In this document: in pieces, positions 52,850 to 60,853 of the stretch
Layout of the letters: every line of letters starts with the position of its first letter
How positions within the stretch are numbered: position 1 is the stretch's first letter
NCBI RefSeq assembly: GCF_003268475.1
Contig: NZ_MCIF01000002.1
Coordinates: forward strand, 5,090,100-5,154,099
DNA length: 64,000 bases
Source of the DNA: Thermogemmatispora tikiterensis
GTDB lineage: Bacteria > Chloroflexota > Ktedonobacteria > Ktedonobacterales > Ktedonobacteraceae
Direction of reading: 5' to 3'
Notes under the pieces: generated by a model
Seen by the model: the letters and a program-made list of their open reading frames with translations, nothing else
Told to the model about the DNA's origin: nothing
Database searches by the model: none
Translations under genes and position numbers: made by a program

Positions 52850-52888
52850 TGGGAAGAGACGGTCGCTGCTGGCTGGCTGTCTCTCCCA
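52850..52888 (+). terminator. Hairpin after the Nudix gene
   Basis: TGGGAAGAGAC (52850-52860) pairs with GTCTCTCCCA (52879-52888) with one bulged A, around an 18-nt loop. It lies 15 bp past the stop. A clear T-tract is lacking. Confidence 0.45.
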
Positions 52889-52939
52889 CGCACGCCTGCT
52901 TGTGTTTCAGTCTCCTCTCTATAGTAGTAGCAGAACATA

Positions 52940-52971
52940 CGGATATATAACCATCGAAGATTATATATCCG
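52940..52971. promoter_or_regulatory. AT-rich perfect inverted repeat upstream of the ScyD-like gene
   Basis: CGGATATATAA (52940-52950) and TTATATATCCG (52961-52971) are perfect 11-bp inverted arms with a 10-bp spacer, 40 bp before the next start codon. The arm centres are one helical turn or two apart, as for a dimeric repressor operator. It could also contain promoter elements or a leader hairpin. Confidence 0.5.
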
Positions 52972-53010
52972 GTTTTGGAATAACATAGTAATGATAGCAG
53001 AGAGGAGAAA

Positions 53011-54162
53011 ATGAATATAACGCGCCTCCGAAGACTCCTCGTGTGGGCCGTGGCCATCGGGCTGATCGTGCCAGCATCGCTGGTGGTAGCTCCGCCGCGG
53101 GCGCGTGCTCTGCCCCAGGCCGGGCCGATCGGCAAGATCAGCGTCTTTGCGACTGGGCTAAACAACCCGCGTGGCCTGCACTTCGGTCCTGACGGGCAGC
53201 TCTATGTTGCTGAAGGTGGCCTTGGCGGCAAGCAATCTACGGTGGGTCGCTGTCAGCAGGTGCCGTCGCCGATTGGACCGTACACGGGCGGCTTCAGCGC
53301 GCGCATCTCGCGCATTGACCGTCACGGCAAGCGTGTCACCTTGATCGATCATCTGCCTTCCAGCCAGACCAGTCCGGCCAGTGGAAGCGAGATCAGCGGC
53401 GTCTCTGATCTCAGCTTTATTGGCCACACGCTCTACGGCCTGCTTGCCGGCGCTGGCTGCTCGCACGGCGTACCCCAGGTGCCCAACGCTATTTTCCGCT
53501 TTGAGCCGGAGCGTCATCGCGTCGTCTACATTGCCGACCTCAGCCATTTCCTGCAGACTCATCCGGTCAAGAATCCTGAGCCGGAAGACTTTGAGCCTGA
53601 TGGAACCTGGTATAGTATGGTGGCGGTCGATGGGAGCCTCTATGCGCTGGAGCCGAATCACGGTGAGCTGGATCGGATCACCCCGCCTTGGCAGCATGAC
53701 CGGCATACAGGGAGTGAGATCCAGCGCGTGGCCGATATCTCGGCCAGCCAGGGCCACATTGTGCCGACGGCGGTGGCCTTCCATCGCGGCCTCTTCTATG
53801 TGGCCAACCTGGGCACCTTTCCGGTCCATGTGGGAACAGAGAAACTGCTGGCGATCACGCCGCGTGGCCATGTGCGTGTCCTGATGAGCGGGTTGACGGC
53901 GGTGGTTGGCCTGGCCTTTGATTGGCGCGGGCGACTCTATGTTCTGGAGACAACTACTGCTAACAATGCTGGCCCGGTGCCCGGTACTGGTATGATTGTG
54001 CGCATCAGCGAGCGCGGACGTCAGGTACTGGTGGCCTCGGGCCTCAGTTTCCCAACCGCTATGACCTTCGGGCCGGATGGCGATCTCTATGTTTCGAACA
54101 AGGGCTACGGCTACGCCCCTGGGCAGGGAGAGATTCTGCGTATCCATCTCCCTGAACATTAG
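53011..54162 (+). CDS. Secreted ScyD/ScyE-like beta-propeller protein
   Basis: The 383-residue protein has a signal peptide (residues 1-34, NITRLRRLL then a hydrophobic stretch ending PRARA). A ScyD/ScyE-like beta-propeller follows with repeated GLxFGPDGxLYVAE-type strands (FATGLNNPRGLHFGPDG at 46-62; YVSNKGYG near the C-terminus). ScyD/ScyE proteins occur in cyanobacterial scytonemin clusters, but many bacteria encode similar secreted propellers of unknown role. GGAG(A) lies about eight bases before ATG 53011. It is monocistronic, followed by a hairpin. Confidence 0.82.
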   Translation: MNITRLRRLLVWAVAIGLIVPASLVVAPPRARALPQAGPIGKISVFATGLNNPRGLHFGPDGQLYVAEGGLGGKQSTVGRCQQVPSPIGPYTGGFSARISRIDRHGKRVTLIDHLPSSQTSPASGSEISGVSDLSFIGHTLYGLLAGAGCSHGVPQVPNAIFRFEPERHRVVYIADLSHFLQTHPVKNPEPEDFEPDGTWYSMVAVDGSLYALEPNHGELDRITPPWQHDRHTGSEIQRVADISASQGHIVPTAVAFHRGLFYVANLGTFPVHVGTEKLLAITPRGHVRVLMSGLTAVVGLAFDWRGRLYVLETTTANNAGPVPGTGMIVRISERGRQVLVASGLSFPTAMTFGPDGDLYVSNKGYGYAPGQGEILRIHLPEH

Positions 54163-54180
54163 CCCTTATCTTCCTCGCCT

Positions 54181-54215
54181 CGCCGGCTTGCTCAAAACCC
54201 TGTTTTGATCCGGCG
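54181..54215 (+). terminator. Terminator-like hairpin after the ScyD-like gene
   Basis: CGCCGG (54181-54186) with CCGGCG (54210-54215), and CAAAAC (54193-54198) with GTTTTG (54202-54207) around a three-base loop, stack into one hairpin 20 bp past the stop. No T-tract follows. Confidence 0.5.
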
Positions 54216-54582
54216 GAGCCGATCAGCTTTCCCCAGGAGGGCATGAGCCTGATCGTTTGACAGACAGCCCGCGCTGCGTCAGCAGGCTCGTGCCTCTGGC
54301 GTTTTGGGTGTTCTGTTATGCCTGTCTTATAGTCTTGCTTGGCCGGGAGAGAGGAGGCGAGCGGCTGGATAGTGACAGAAGTGCCATTTAAGTAAAAAGA
54401 TATTAAAAGTTAAAGTTCAATTTTAGTGGCAGGTGGTCATGACAGGAAAAGGGCGAGAGATCTGTGTGGATACAGCAAAGGCGGTCAAGGCTCGAATGCG
54501 ATGCAGGTGATGGAAGGCGGCAGATAGCTGTAAGCGGGGAGCAGTGAAAGTGCACGAGGGAAAGTAAGCAGGCTTATATTGT

Positions 54583-54598
54583 TGAGAGATTTCTCTCA
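54583..54598. promoter_or_regulatory. Operator-like inverted repeat TGAGAGA-TT-TCTCTCA
   Basis: Perfect 7-bp arms with a 2-bp spacer lie about 85 bp before the mini-ORF that precedes the oligopeptide transporter. The shape suits a dimeric regulator binding site, within a 667-bp region (54163-54829) otherwise holding only the mini-ORF and an AT-rich patch near 54385-54425. Confidence 0.35.
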
Positions 54599-54682
54599 GA
54601 ATGGACGTAATATCTATACAGCTCAGCCTGCTACTAAGGAAGGCGGCCAGGCGGACGTTTCAGCGATCGAAAGGAGGCAATG

Positions 54683-54724
54683 ATGCACAAGAAGAAACGT
54701 CACCATCCTCGGGGGCACGCGTAG
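54683..54724 (+). CDS. Possible 13-residue His/Lys/Arg-rich leader peptide
   Basis: A perfect AAGGAGG (54671-54677) precedes ATG 54683, which opens a 13-codon frame (MHKKKRHHPRGHA, stop TAG at 54722-54724). Such a strong ribosome-binding site on so short a frame, about 105 bp before the transporter lipoprotein start, suggests a leader peptide for translation- or attenuation-based control by basic amino acids. Four His, three Lys and two Arg codons are present. It could also be a chance frame. Confidence 0.4.
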   Translation: MHKKKRHHPRGHA

Positions 54725-54829
54725 CAGGAAGCATCTTCTCTATGTTACCAGTCGGTGCCGGCTGGTAAAAAGCCACTCATTACCATTTTCTCCGTCCTGA
54801 CAGGACAGAAGCCAGAAGAGAGGTTACCC

Positions 54830-56533
54830 GTGCGTAAGAGCAGACCATTCCCTTTGGCCTTGATTCCGGCCTTGCTCTGCCTTATTGCGCTGCTCGTGGC
54901 CTGTGGTGGTGGTCAGAGCAGCACCAGCAGTACACAGATTGCGCCGCCTGACAAGCAGGTGCTGCGCATCCCCATCGGCGCAACCGATTTTGGCACGCTG
55001 GACCCGGCCCTGGTACAGCTTGCTGTCGACGCCGACACCATTCAGGCTATCTGGACTGGCCTGGTCGAGTGGGACCATAACATTCAGCTTCGTGACCAGC
55101 TAGCTCAGTCTCATGAGGTCTCATCTGATGGCCTCACCTATACCTTCCATCTGCGGTCCAACCTCAAATTCAGTGACGGCACGCCGCTCACCTCGCAGGA
55201 CGTTATTTATAGCATCGATCGCACCCTGCAACCGGCCACCAAGTCGCAGGTTGCCTACTATCTCAATCTGATCAAGGACTACGACAAGATCACCAGCGGT
55301 AAGATCCCGACCCTGATCGGCGATAGCCTGCTGGCGCCCGATCCCAACACGGTTGTCATCAAGATCAGCAAACCTGCGGCCTATTTCCTGCAGGCCCTGA
55401 CCTATCCCTGTTCCTACGTGGTCGAGAAGAAGCTGATCGATAAGTACGGCAGCAAATGGACCGACCACCTGACCGAAGGTGGTGGTGACGGGCCGTTTAA
55501 GGTCCAGAGCTACGACCACACCAAGGGCATTGTCCTGGTGCCCAATCCCAACTATTACGGACCCCAGCCCAAGATCCAGAAGCTGGAGTACCTGATCTCT
55601 GGCGACCAGGACACCACCTTCCGCGCCTACCAGTCGCATCAGTTCGACTATACCGGTGTTGTGGGCGTCCCACCGGCTCAGATCGACGCTGTACGCAGCT
55701 CGCCGGAGTTTCACGAATACGTGAACTTCCGCATCAGGTACATCACCATGAACTACCTGGTGAAGCCCTTTGACAACATCCACATTCGCCAGGCTTTCGC
55801 CCTGGCCATTGACAAAGTGCTGCTACAGCAGACCGTCTTTAGGAACACCGTGGAGGCCACCAACCACATTGTTCCCAAGGGCATGCCGGGCTACAACCCC
55901 AACCTGGTCGGCCCGGCGGGCGTCAGCAGCCTGTCTGGCGATAAAGCCAAGGCCAAGCAGCTCTTGCAGCAGGGCCTGCAGGAAGAGCACATGACCTCGC
56001 TGCCGACCATCACTTTCAACTATTACACCGACGTCAAGGCCATCGTTGACGCCTCCCAGGCCATTGCTCAGATGTGGCAGACTGTCCTCGGGGCTAACGT
56101 CAAGCTGGTCGGCACCACCTACGAAAAGCTTATCACCCTGGAGAACGCCACCGTTAACAACCCCAATGGCCTGCAGGTCTGGATCTCTGGCTGGTTGGCA
56201 GACTATCCTGATCCGCAGGACTTCCTGTCGGTCTTCTTCGACAAAGGCTCTGGTTACAACCAGATGAACTACGGTCAGAACAACTCGAGCGATGCTGCGC
56301 AGCAGCAGCAGGTTCAAAAGCTTCTCGAAGAGGCCGATGTCAATCTGAATCAGACGCAGCGCATGCAGCAGTACAATCAGGCTGAGCAGCAGATCGTCGA
56401 TGATGTGGGCTGGATTCCCATCTATCAGAACAAGATCCAGCTCATGCAGAGCACGAAGCTGCACGGCATTGTCTACAATGGCCTGTCGATCATTCCACCC
56501 GACGACTGGGCCAACATCTACTTCACCGTCTGA
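54830..56533 (+). CDS. Oligopeptide ABC transporter substrate-binding lipoprotein
   Basis: The 567-residue protein is an SBP_bac_5 (OppA/DppA) family lipoprotein that captures peptides outside the membrane. It has a lipoprotein signal (RKSRPFPLALIPALLCLIAL then LVAC, the Cys being the acylated residue), DFGTLDPALVQLA, the FSDGTPLTSQDVIYSIDR family motif, and the C-terminal WISGWLADYPDPQDFLS. I chose GTG 54830 because GAGAGG lies six bases upstream and the signal then has normal length; the frame opens at 54755. It is followed by a large hairpin and two permease genes. Confidence 0.92.
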   Translation: MRKSRPFPLALIPALLCLIALLVACGGGQSSTSSTQIAPPDKQVLRIPIGATDFGTLDPALVQLAVDADTIQAIWTGLVEWDHNIQLRDQLAQSHEVSSDGLTYTFHLRSNLKFSDGTPLTSQDVIYSIDRTLQPATKSQVAYYLNLIKDYDKITSGKIPTLIGDSLLAPDPNTVVIKISKPAAYFLQALTYPCSYVVEKKLIDKYGSKWTDHLTEGGGDGPFKVQSYDHTKGIVLVPNPNYYGPQPKIQKLEYLISGDQDTTFRAYQSHQFDYTGVVGVPPAQIDAVRSSPEFHEYVNFRIRYITMNYLVKPFDNIHIRQAFALAIDKVLLQQTVFRNTVEATNHIVPKGMPGYNPNLVGPAGVSSLSGDKAKAKQLLQQGLQEEHMTSLPTITFNYYTDVKAIVDASQAIAQMWQTVLGANVKLVGTTYEKLITLENATVNNPNGLQVWISGWLADYPDPQDFLSVFFDKGSGYNQMNYGQNNSSDAAQQQQVQKLLEEADVNLNQTQRMQQYNQAEQQIVDDVGWIPIYQNKIQLMQSTKLHGIVYNGLSIIPPDDWANIYFTV

Positions 56534-56605
56534 GACTGCGCGCTGGCCGGCTGCTGGCGAAGCGCTGAGCAGGCCGGCAGCGCACTTGAGGCGCTGCTGA
56601 GTAAG

Positions 56606-56684
56606 CCTGGCATTCTGCACTCTCGGCCCGCACTGCAGGCCCTCTGGGCGGGTGTGGGTCGGCGGGTTCAGAATGCCAGGTTTT
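56606..56684 (+). terminator. Large attenuator-like hairpin between lipoprotein and permease genes
   Basis: CCTGGCATTCTG (56606-56617) pairs perfectly with CAGAATGCCAGG (56669-56680), followed by TTTT. Inside, GGCCCGCAC pairs with GTGTGGGTC (with G-U pairs) and GCCC-TCT-GGGC forms the tip. It lies 73 bp past the lipoprotein stop and would partly terminate, making binding protein in excess of permeases. Confidence 0.65.
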
Positions 56685-56844
56685 GCCTGTTACCAGGCCT
56701 GTCTGTTTCCTGCCTGGTCGGGCATACTCTTGTCATGGATATGGTTCTGGCAGCCAGCGCTCTGAGAGTCCCGTACCCGCCGCCAGCCAGTGGCGGTGGC
56801 GCTGGACCTGGGGCGCGCAAGCAACGGAGAGTGGGAGTCTATCG

Positions 56845-57804
56845 ATGCTCCAATTCCTGGTGAAGCGCCTGATCGGGCTTATTTTTGTGATTGTGGGCAT
56901 CACCTTCATCACCTTCATCATGGGCTATCTGGCCCCGGGTGATCCTATTCGGGCCCAGATGGGAGACCATTTTGACTATCACACCTGGCTGATGCTGCGT
57001 CATGCCTATGGGCTGGATCTGCCATGGTATCAACAGTACTACAACTACTTAGTGCATCTTGCCCATCTTGACTTTGGCATCTCCTTCAAGTACCAGAACC
57101 GACCGGTCTGGGACATCCTCAAGGATGGCGTGCCGGTCTCGCTAGAGCTGGCCTTCTGGGGCCTCATCGTCGAGCTGCTGCTGGGCATTCCTGTCGGCAT
57201 TCTCTCGGCTATCCGCGCCAACAGCTGGATCGATACCCTCAATATGGGGGTGGCCCTGATTATTTATGCCCTGCCGCCTTTTGTTATCGCCATCCTGGCC
57301 CAGGTGATCATCGTCTGGATCGACAGCAAGACCGGGGCCAGCTGGCCTTCTTCATCCTGGGGAGCTCCCTGGCAATATGACTGGGCTGACCTGCAGCCGA
57401 AGATCGTTCCCATCCTCGTCTATGGAGCTGCCGGCTACGCCTATTTTGCCCGTTTAGCACGGACAACCATGCTGGAGGTGCTGCGTCAGGACTACGTGCG
57501 CACGGCCCGAGCCAAAGGTCTGCGCGAGCGGGTCGTCATCTACTGGCACGCCCTGCGCAACGCCCTCATCCCGCTGGTGACTGTCCTTGGGGTGGCCATT
57601 GGCCTGCTGGTGGCCGGCACCTTCTTTATCGAGCAGATTTTCAACATCCCGGGCATCGGGCGTATCTCCCTGCAGTCCGTCATCGACCTTGACTACCCCG
57701 TCATCCAGGCCACTGTTGTCCTGCTGGCGGTCGGCGTTGTGGTTGGTAACCTGATTTCCGACATTCTCTACACGATCGTCGATCCGCGCATTCGGCTTGA
57801 GTAG
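56845..57804 (+). CDS. Oligopeptide ABC transporter permease (OppB/DppB type)
   Basis: The 319-residue inner-membrane permease has six helices, an N-terminal MLQFLVKRLIGLIFVIVGIT (first 20 residues) typical of DppB/OppB, and the EAA loop YVRTARAKGLRERVVIYWHALRN (central RTARAKGLRE) that contacts the ATPases. ATG 56845 has GGGAG seven bases upstream; the long upstream extension is out of character. It pairs with the permease at 57825; the ATP-binding subunits are not in this window. Confidence 0.93.
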   Translation: MLQFLVKRLIGLIFVIVGITFITFIMGYLAPGDPIRAQMGDHFDYHTWLMLRHAYGLDLPWYQQYYNYLVHLAHLDFGISFKYQNRPVWDILKDGVPVSLELAFWGLIVELLLGIPVGILSAIRANSWIDTLNMGVALIIYALPPFVIAILAQVIIVWIDSKTGASWPSSSWGAPWQYDWADLQPKIVPILVYGAAGYAYFARLARTTMLEVLRQDYVRTARAKGLRERVVIYWHALRNALIPLVTVLGVAIGLLVAGTFFIEQIFNIPGIGRISLQSVIDLDYPVIQATVVLLAVGVVVGNLISDILYTIVDPRIRLE

Positions 57805-57824
57805 GGGGAGAGGAGAGAAGCAGT

Positions 57825-58952
57825 ATGTCTATGGACGCACACCAGAGACCATCTGAGGCCGCCGGTGAGAGCTTTGTGAAGCCCGATGCGGGCCTGCAGC
57901 CTCCGCCGGCTGAGCTGCTGGAATTAGCTGCCGGGGTGAGTGAAACGCCTCCACGTGCCGCGCCTCTCGGCGAAGAGGAGGTACTGCAAGAGCGGCGCGC
58001 GCCTTCTCCCTTGCGGGAGTCATTGCGTCGCTTACGCCGTGACAGGCGAGCGATGGTCAGCCTGGGATTGATCATCTTCTTTGTACTGGTTGCCTTCTTC
58101 GGTCCCCCTATCTACCAGCACATCGGTAGCATTTACCAGAGTCCTCAAAATGGACCAGTGCCCGCCAGCGTCTATCACAGTTACTATCATGAGGAGCTAA
58201 TCCGCCAGGATGAAGGGCCTTCGGCCCAGTACTGGCTGGGAACTGACGACCTGGGGCGCGACATTCTGGCGCGGCTCATGCAGGGGATGCTGGTTTCTAT
58301 CATTGTCGCCACCCTTGTTGAGGTCGTTGACATTGTGCTGGGCCTGATAGTGGGCGTGCTGGCCGGCTACTTCGGGGGCTGGATCGATCAGTTGCTGGCG
58401 CGCTTCACCGATCTGATGTTTGCCTTCCCGGGGCTGCTCTTTGCCATCATGCTGACCGGCATCATTGGTCCAGGGGCCTCCGATGCTCTGGCCAAGCTAC
58501 CGATCATCGGCCCCAACGGTAACGGGCGTCTGCTCCTGGTCTCGCTGGCGCTGGCAATCACCGTCTGGCCGCTCATGGCGCGCTACGTGCGCGGGCAAAC
58601 GCTGCAGCTCAAGGAGCAGCAATTTATCGAAGCGGCGCGTACTTCTGGCAGCAGTGATCTGCGTATCATCTTTCGCCACATCATCCCCAACCTGATGAGT
58701 ATCGTGGTGGTGGCCTCGACGCTCAACATTTCGAACACCATCATTGGCGAGGCCGGCATCAGCCTCCTTGGCCTGGGGGTCCAGGCGCCCGGCTCCAGTC
58801 TGGGCCTGATGATCTCCGATGCCACGCCCTACATCAATACGCATCCCTGGGAAATCCTGGTCCCGACAACTGTCCTCGCTCTGATCGTGCTGGCCTTTTC
58901 CTTCCTCGGAGATGGTCTGCGCGATGCCTTTGACCCACGCTCCAAAGATTGA
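57825..58952 (+). CDS. Oligopeptide ABC transporter permease (OppC/DppC type)
   Basis: The 375-residue permease has a Pro/Glu-rich N-terminal cytoplasmic extension (about 75 residues), then six helices, the OppC-specific LGTDDLGRDILARLMQG, and the EAA loop EAARTSGSSDLRIIFRHIIPN (central part). It forms the second half of the channel with the gene before it (20-bp gap, GGAGAGGAGAG upstream of ATG 57825). No oppD/oppF genes follow; the next gene is convergent, so the ATPases must be encoded elsewhere. Confidence 0.93.
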   Translation: MSMDAHQRPSEAAGESFVKPDAGLQPPPAELLELAAGVSETPPRAAPLGEEEVLQERRAPSPLRESLRRLRRDRRAMVSLGLIIFFVLVAFFGPPIYQHIGSIYQSPQNGPVPASVYHSYYHEELIRQDEGPSAQYWLGTDDLGRDILARLMQGMLVSIIVATLVEVVDIVLGLIVGVLAGYFGGWIDQLLARFTDLMFAFPGLLFAIMLTGIIGPGASDALAKLPIIGPNGNGRLLLVSLALAITVWPLMARYVRGQTLQLKEQQFIEAARTSGSSDLRIIFRHIIPNLMSIVVVASTLNISNTIIGEAGISLLGLGVQAPGSSLGLMISDATPYINTHPWEILVPTTVLALIVLAFSFLGDGLRDAFDPRSKD

Positions 58953-58981
58953 GGGCCACGCTTCCCCCGTGGCCCCTCAAT
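58948..58981. terminator. Bidirectional terminator after the peptide permease genes
   Basis: ATTGAGGGCCACG (58948-58960) pairs with CGTGGCCCCTCAAT (58968-58981), with one bulged C, around a 7-nt loop. It overlaps the permease stop codon and lies 50 bp from the convergent APC permease stop. Confidence 0.6.
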
Positions 58982-59031
58982 CACCTGGGGCGAGAACGCG
59001 CTTCCCCAACCGGCCCAGCTCTGTAGCCAGA

Positions 59032-60600
59032 CTAGAGCCGGGCGCTCTCCCAGTTGGCTTCGCTGTTAGCGAACATGCTGCCGATGGCGGCGATCACCAG
59101 ATAGGCAAAGGTCAGCACGCTGATGATGATGAACCACTGCGTATTGCTGATCAGACTGGTCCACGAGTAGAAGAGCGTGCCGATGATGGCCAGGAAGCAA
59201 GCGACCGAACCGCAGAAGACGCAGCCCCACAGGATCGGGGCCGGTACAATGCGCCGCTCCCGCAGCAGAGGATGGCGCATGCCGTGGAGCCGGATCAGGT
59301 TGAAGAAGAGGAAGCCCGCCGAGAAGGCCCAGACGAGCGTCGAGGAGGCCAGCATCACATTATAGACCTCGGTCGAGAGATTGGCCGGCGTTGTCACCTT
59401 GACTGTGTAGGGGGCCAGCAGGAAGACGAAGGCCGTCACCACAATGGCCACTGCCGCCTGGAAGAAGATGGCGTTGGCCGGCACGCGCTGACGATTGAGG
59501 CGGGCCACCTTCACTGGCAGGCGCTGGTCGATGCCAGCAACCATCAGCAGGCGGGCATAGGCATAGTTGTAGACGACCATTGCCATGACGAAGAAGCTCA
59601 TCAGGCAGAAGGCGGCAACGTTGCCCATGAATTTGCCCAAAGCCAGATCGACCACGTGCACCAGGGCGAAGGGCGCAGCGCCATCCTGGGGACCGGCGAT
59701 GACCAGCAAGGCGAAGGTGGCGATACCATAGCCGGCGATGACCAGCAAGGCCCCCCAGAAAAGATGACGGGTGATTACTCGCAGCCGGGTAACCTCGCCG
59801 CCCATGTTGAGCGGTACCTCTGTTCCCAGGTAGGCCAGAGTGATCAGGCCGAAAAGGTAGAGATTGCCGTTGTTCTTGTCAAAGCGAATGCTCCAGTCAG
59901 AGAGATGGCTGAAGCTGGTGGCCGCAGGATGACCGCCCAGGAGCCAGATCAGCCCGGAGAGGCCAAGCAGCGCCACCGCCAGCATGGTCAGCCCGACAAC
60001 CAGGTTGACGAGCTTCTGGACAGCACTGTAGCGCTGGATGGCCAGAGCGCTGGTCAGGCCGATGAGGGCGATGATAAAGAGACCCTGCTGCCACGGCTCG
60101 GTCAGCCAGCCAGGGTTAAGCCCCTGCAAATAAGAGACGATGACGTCGCCTGCGCTGATGATGACCAGAACGCCGGGAAACCAGGCACAGAAAGCCGCGA
60201 AGAAGCTCCAGTAGCCGCCGAAAGCTTTGTGGGTCCAGTTGTATAGTGAGCCTTCGTGCGGAAAGATCACGCCAAGCTGAGCGGTGGCAATGACCCCCGG
60301 AATGAAGAAGGCCAGAGCGCCAATCGCCCAGTAGGTGAAGGCGGCAGCCCCGCCTGCAACGGCAGTGGTGGCGTTGGTGATGAAAAAGACGATCATCAGA
60401 AAGGTGGCAATCATGTCTCCCGTACTCAGCAAACGGGGCATGACGCGCGGAACGTAGCTTTCCGATGGCAAGACCGCCTTCCAGGCTTCCCGCTCCCCTT
60501 CCGCCTGCTCTGCCTCACTCTCGACCAGGGAGGGGGTGCTCTGACGGCTGCCCCCGGTGTCGCTGGCTTCGAATCCGCCTCGCTCCTGTTGCATACGCAT
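59032..60600 (-). CDS. APC-family amino acid permease
   Basis: The 522-residue protein has about 55 polar N-terminal residues and then 12-14 predicted helices with APC-superfamily features: NATTAVAGGAAAFTYWAIGA, the GVIFPHEGSLYNWTHKAFGG motif in the helix 2-3 region, and TEVPLNMGGEV in the middle, the unwound-helix segment of amino-acid permeases. The likely substrates are amino acids, perhaps with acyl specificity as for other 'Y-N-W' members, but none can be named. I chose ATG 60600 with AGGAGG nine bases upstream. A hairpin lies 38 bp upstream of the start. Confidence 0.9.
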   Translation of the reverse strand: MRMQQERGGFEASDTGGSRQSTPSLVESEAEQAEGEREAWKAVLPSESYVPRVMPRLLSTGDMIATFLMIVFFITNATTAVAGGAAAFTYWAIGALAFFIPGVIATAQLGVIFPHEGSLYNWTHKAFGGYWSFFAAFCAWFPGVLVIISAGDVIVSYLQGLNPGWLTEPWQQGLFIIALIGLTSALAIQRYSAVQKLVNLVVGLTMLAVALLGLSGLIWLLGGHPAATSFSHLSDWSIRFDKNNGNLYLFGLITLAYLGTEVPLNMGGEVTRLRVITRHLFWGALLVIAGYGIATFALLVIAGPQDGAAPFALVHVVDLALGKFMGNVAAFCLMSFFVMAMVVYNYAYARLLMVAGIDQRLPVKVARLNRQRVPANAIFFQAAVAIVVTAFVFLLAPYTVKVTTPANLSTEVYNVMLASSTLVWAFSAGFLFFNLIRLHGMRHPLLRERRIVPAPILWGCVFCGSVACFLAIIGTLFYSWTSLISNTQWFIIISVLTFAYLVIAAIGSMFANSEANWESARL

Positions 60601-60637
60601 AGCCCTTCTCCTCCTTCTCCCCTTCTCTACAACTGTC

Positions 60638-60665
60638 GTCAGCAAAGCTGCTTATGCTTGCTGAC
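60638..60665 (-). promoter_or_regulatory. Hairpin upstream of the APC permease
   Basis: GTCAGCAA (60638-60645) and TTGCTGAC (60658-60665) are perfect 8-bp arms around 12 nt. It lies just before the ribosome-binding site of the permease and may be an operator or leader hairpin. Confidence 0.35.
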
Positions 60666-60853
60666 CACGAGAGAAGGGATGTTCGGCAAACTCGGGACGC
60701 GCAGTGAGCATGGATTGCCTCGACACTGGCTCCTTCCGCCCATGATATTACTCAGTGCCTCAGAAAAGCTGGCGAGCTGTGTGCCGGCTGAGTGGGCTTG
60801 AGCACTGTGATGCGCCGAAGGAAGGGGCAGCATGCGTAGCTAAAAAGTACTGT

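Noticed and set aside
58912..60246. 444-codon open frame on the plus strand opposite the APC permease
   Set aside because: The permease reads membrane helices with APC motifs on the minus strand. The plus frame is His/Asp/Gln-rich, a mirror of hydrophobic codons.
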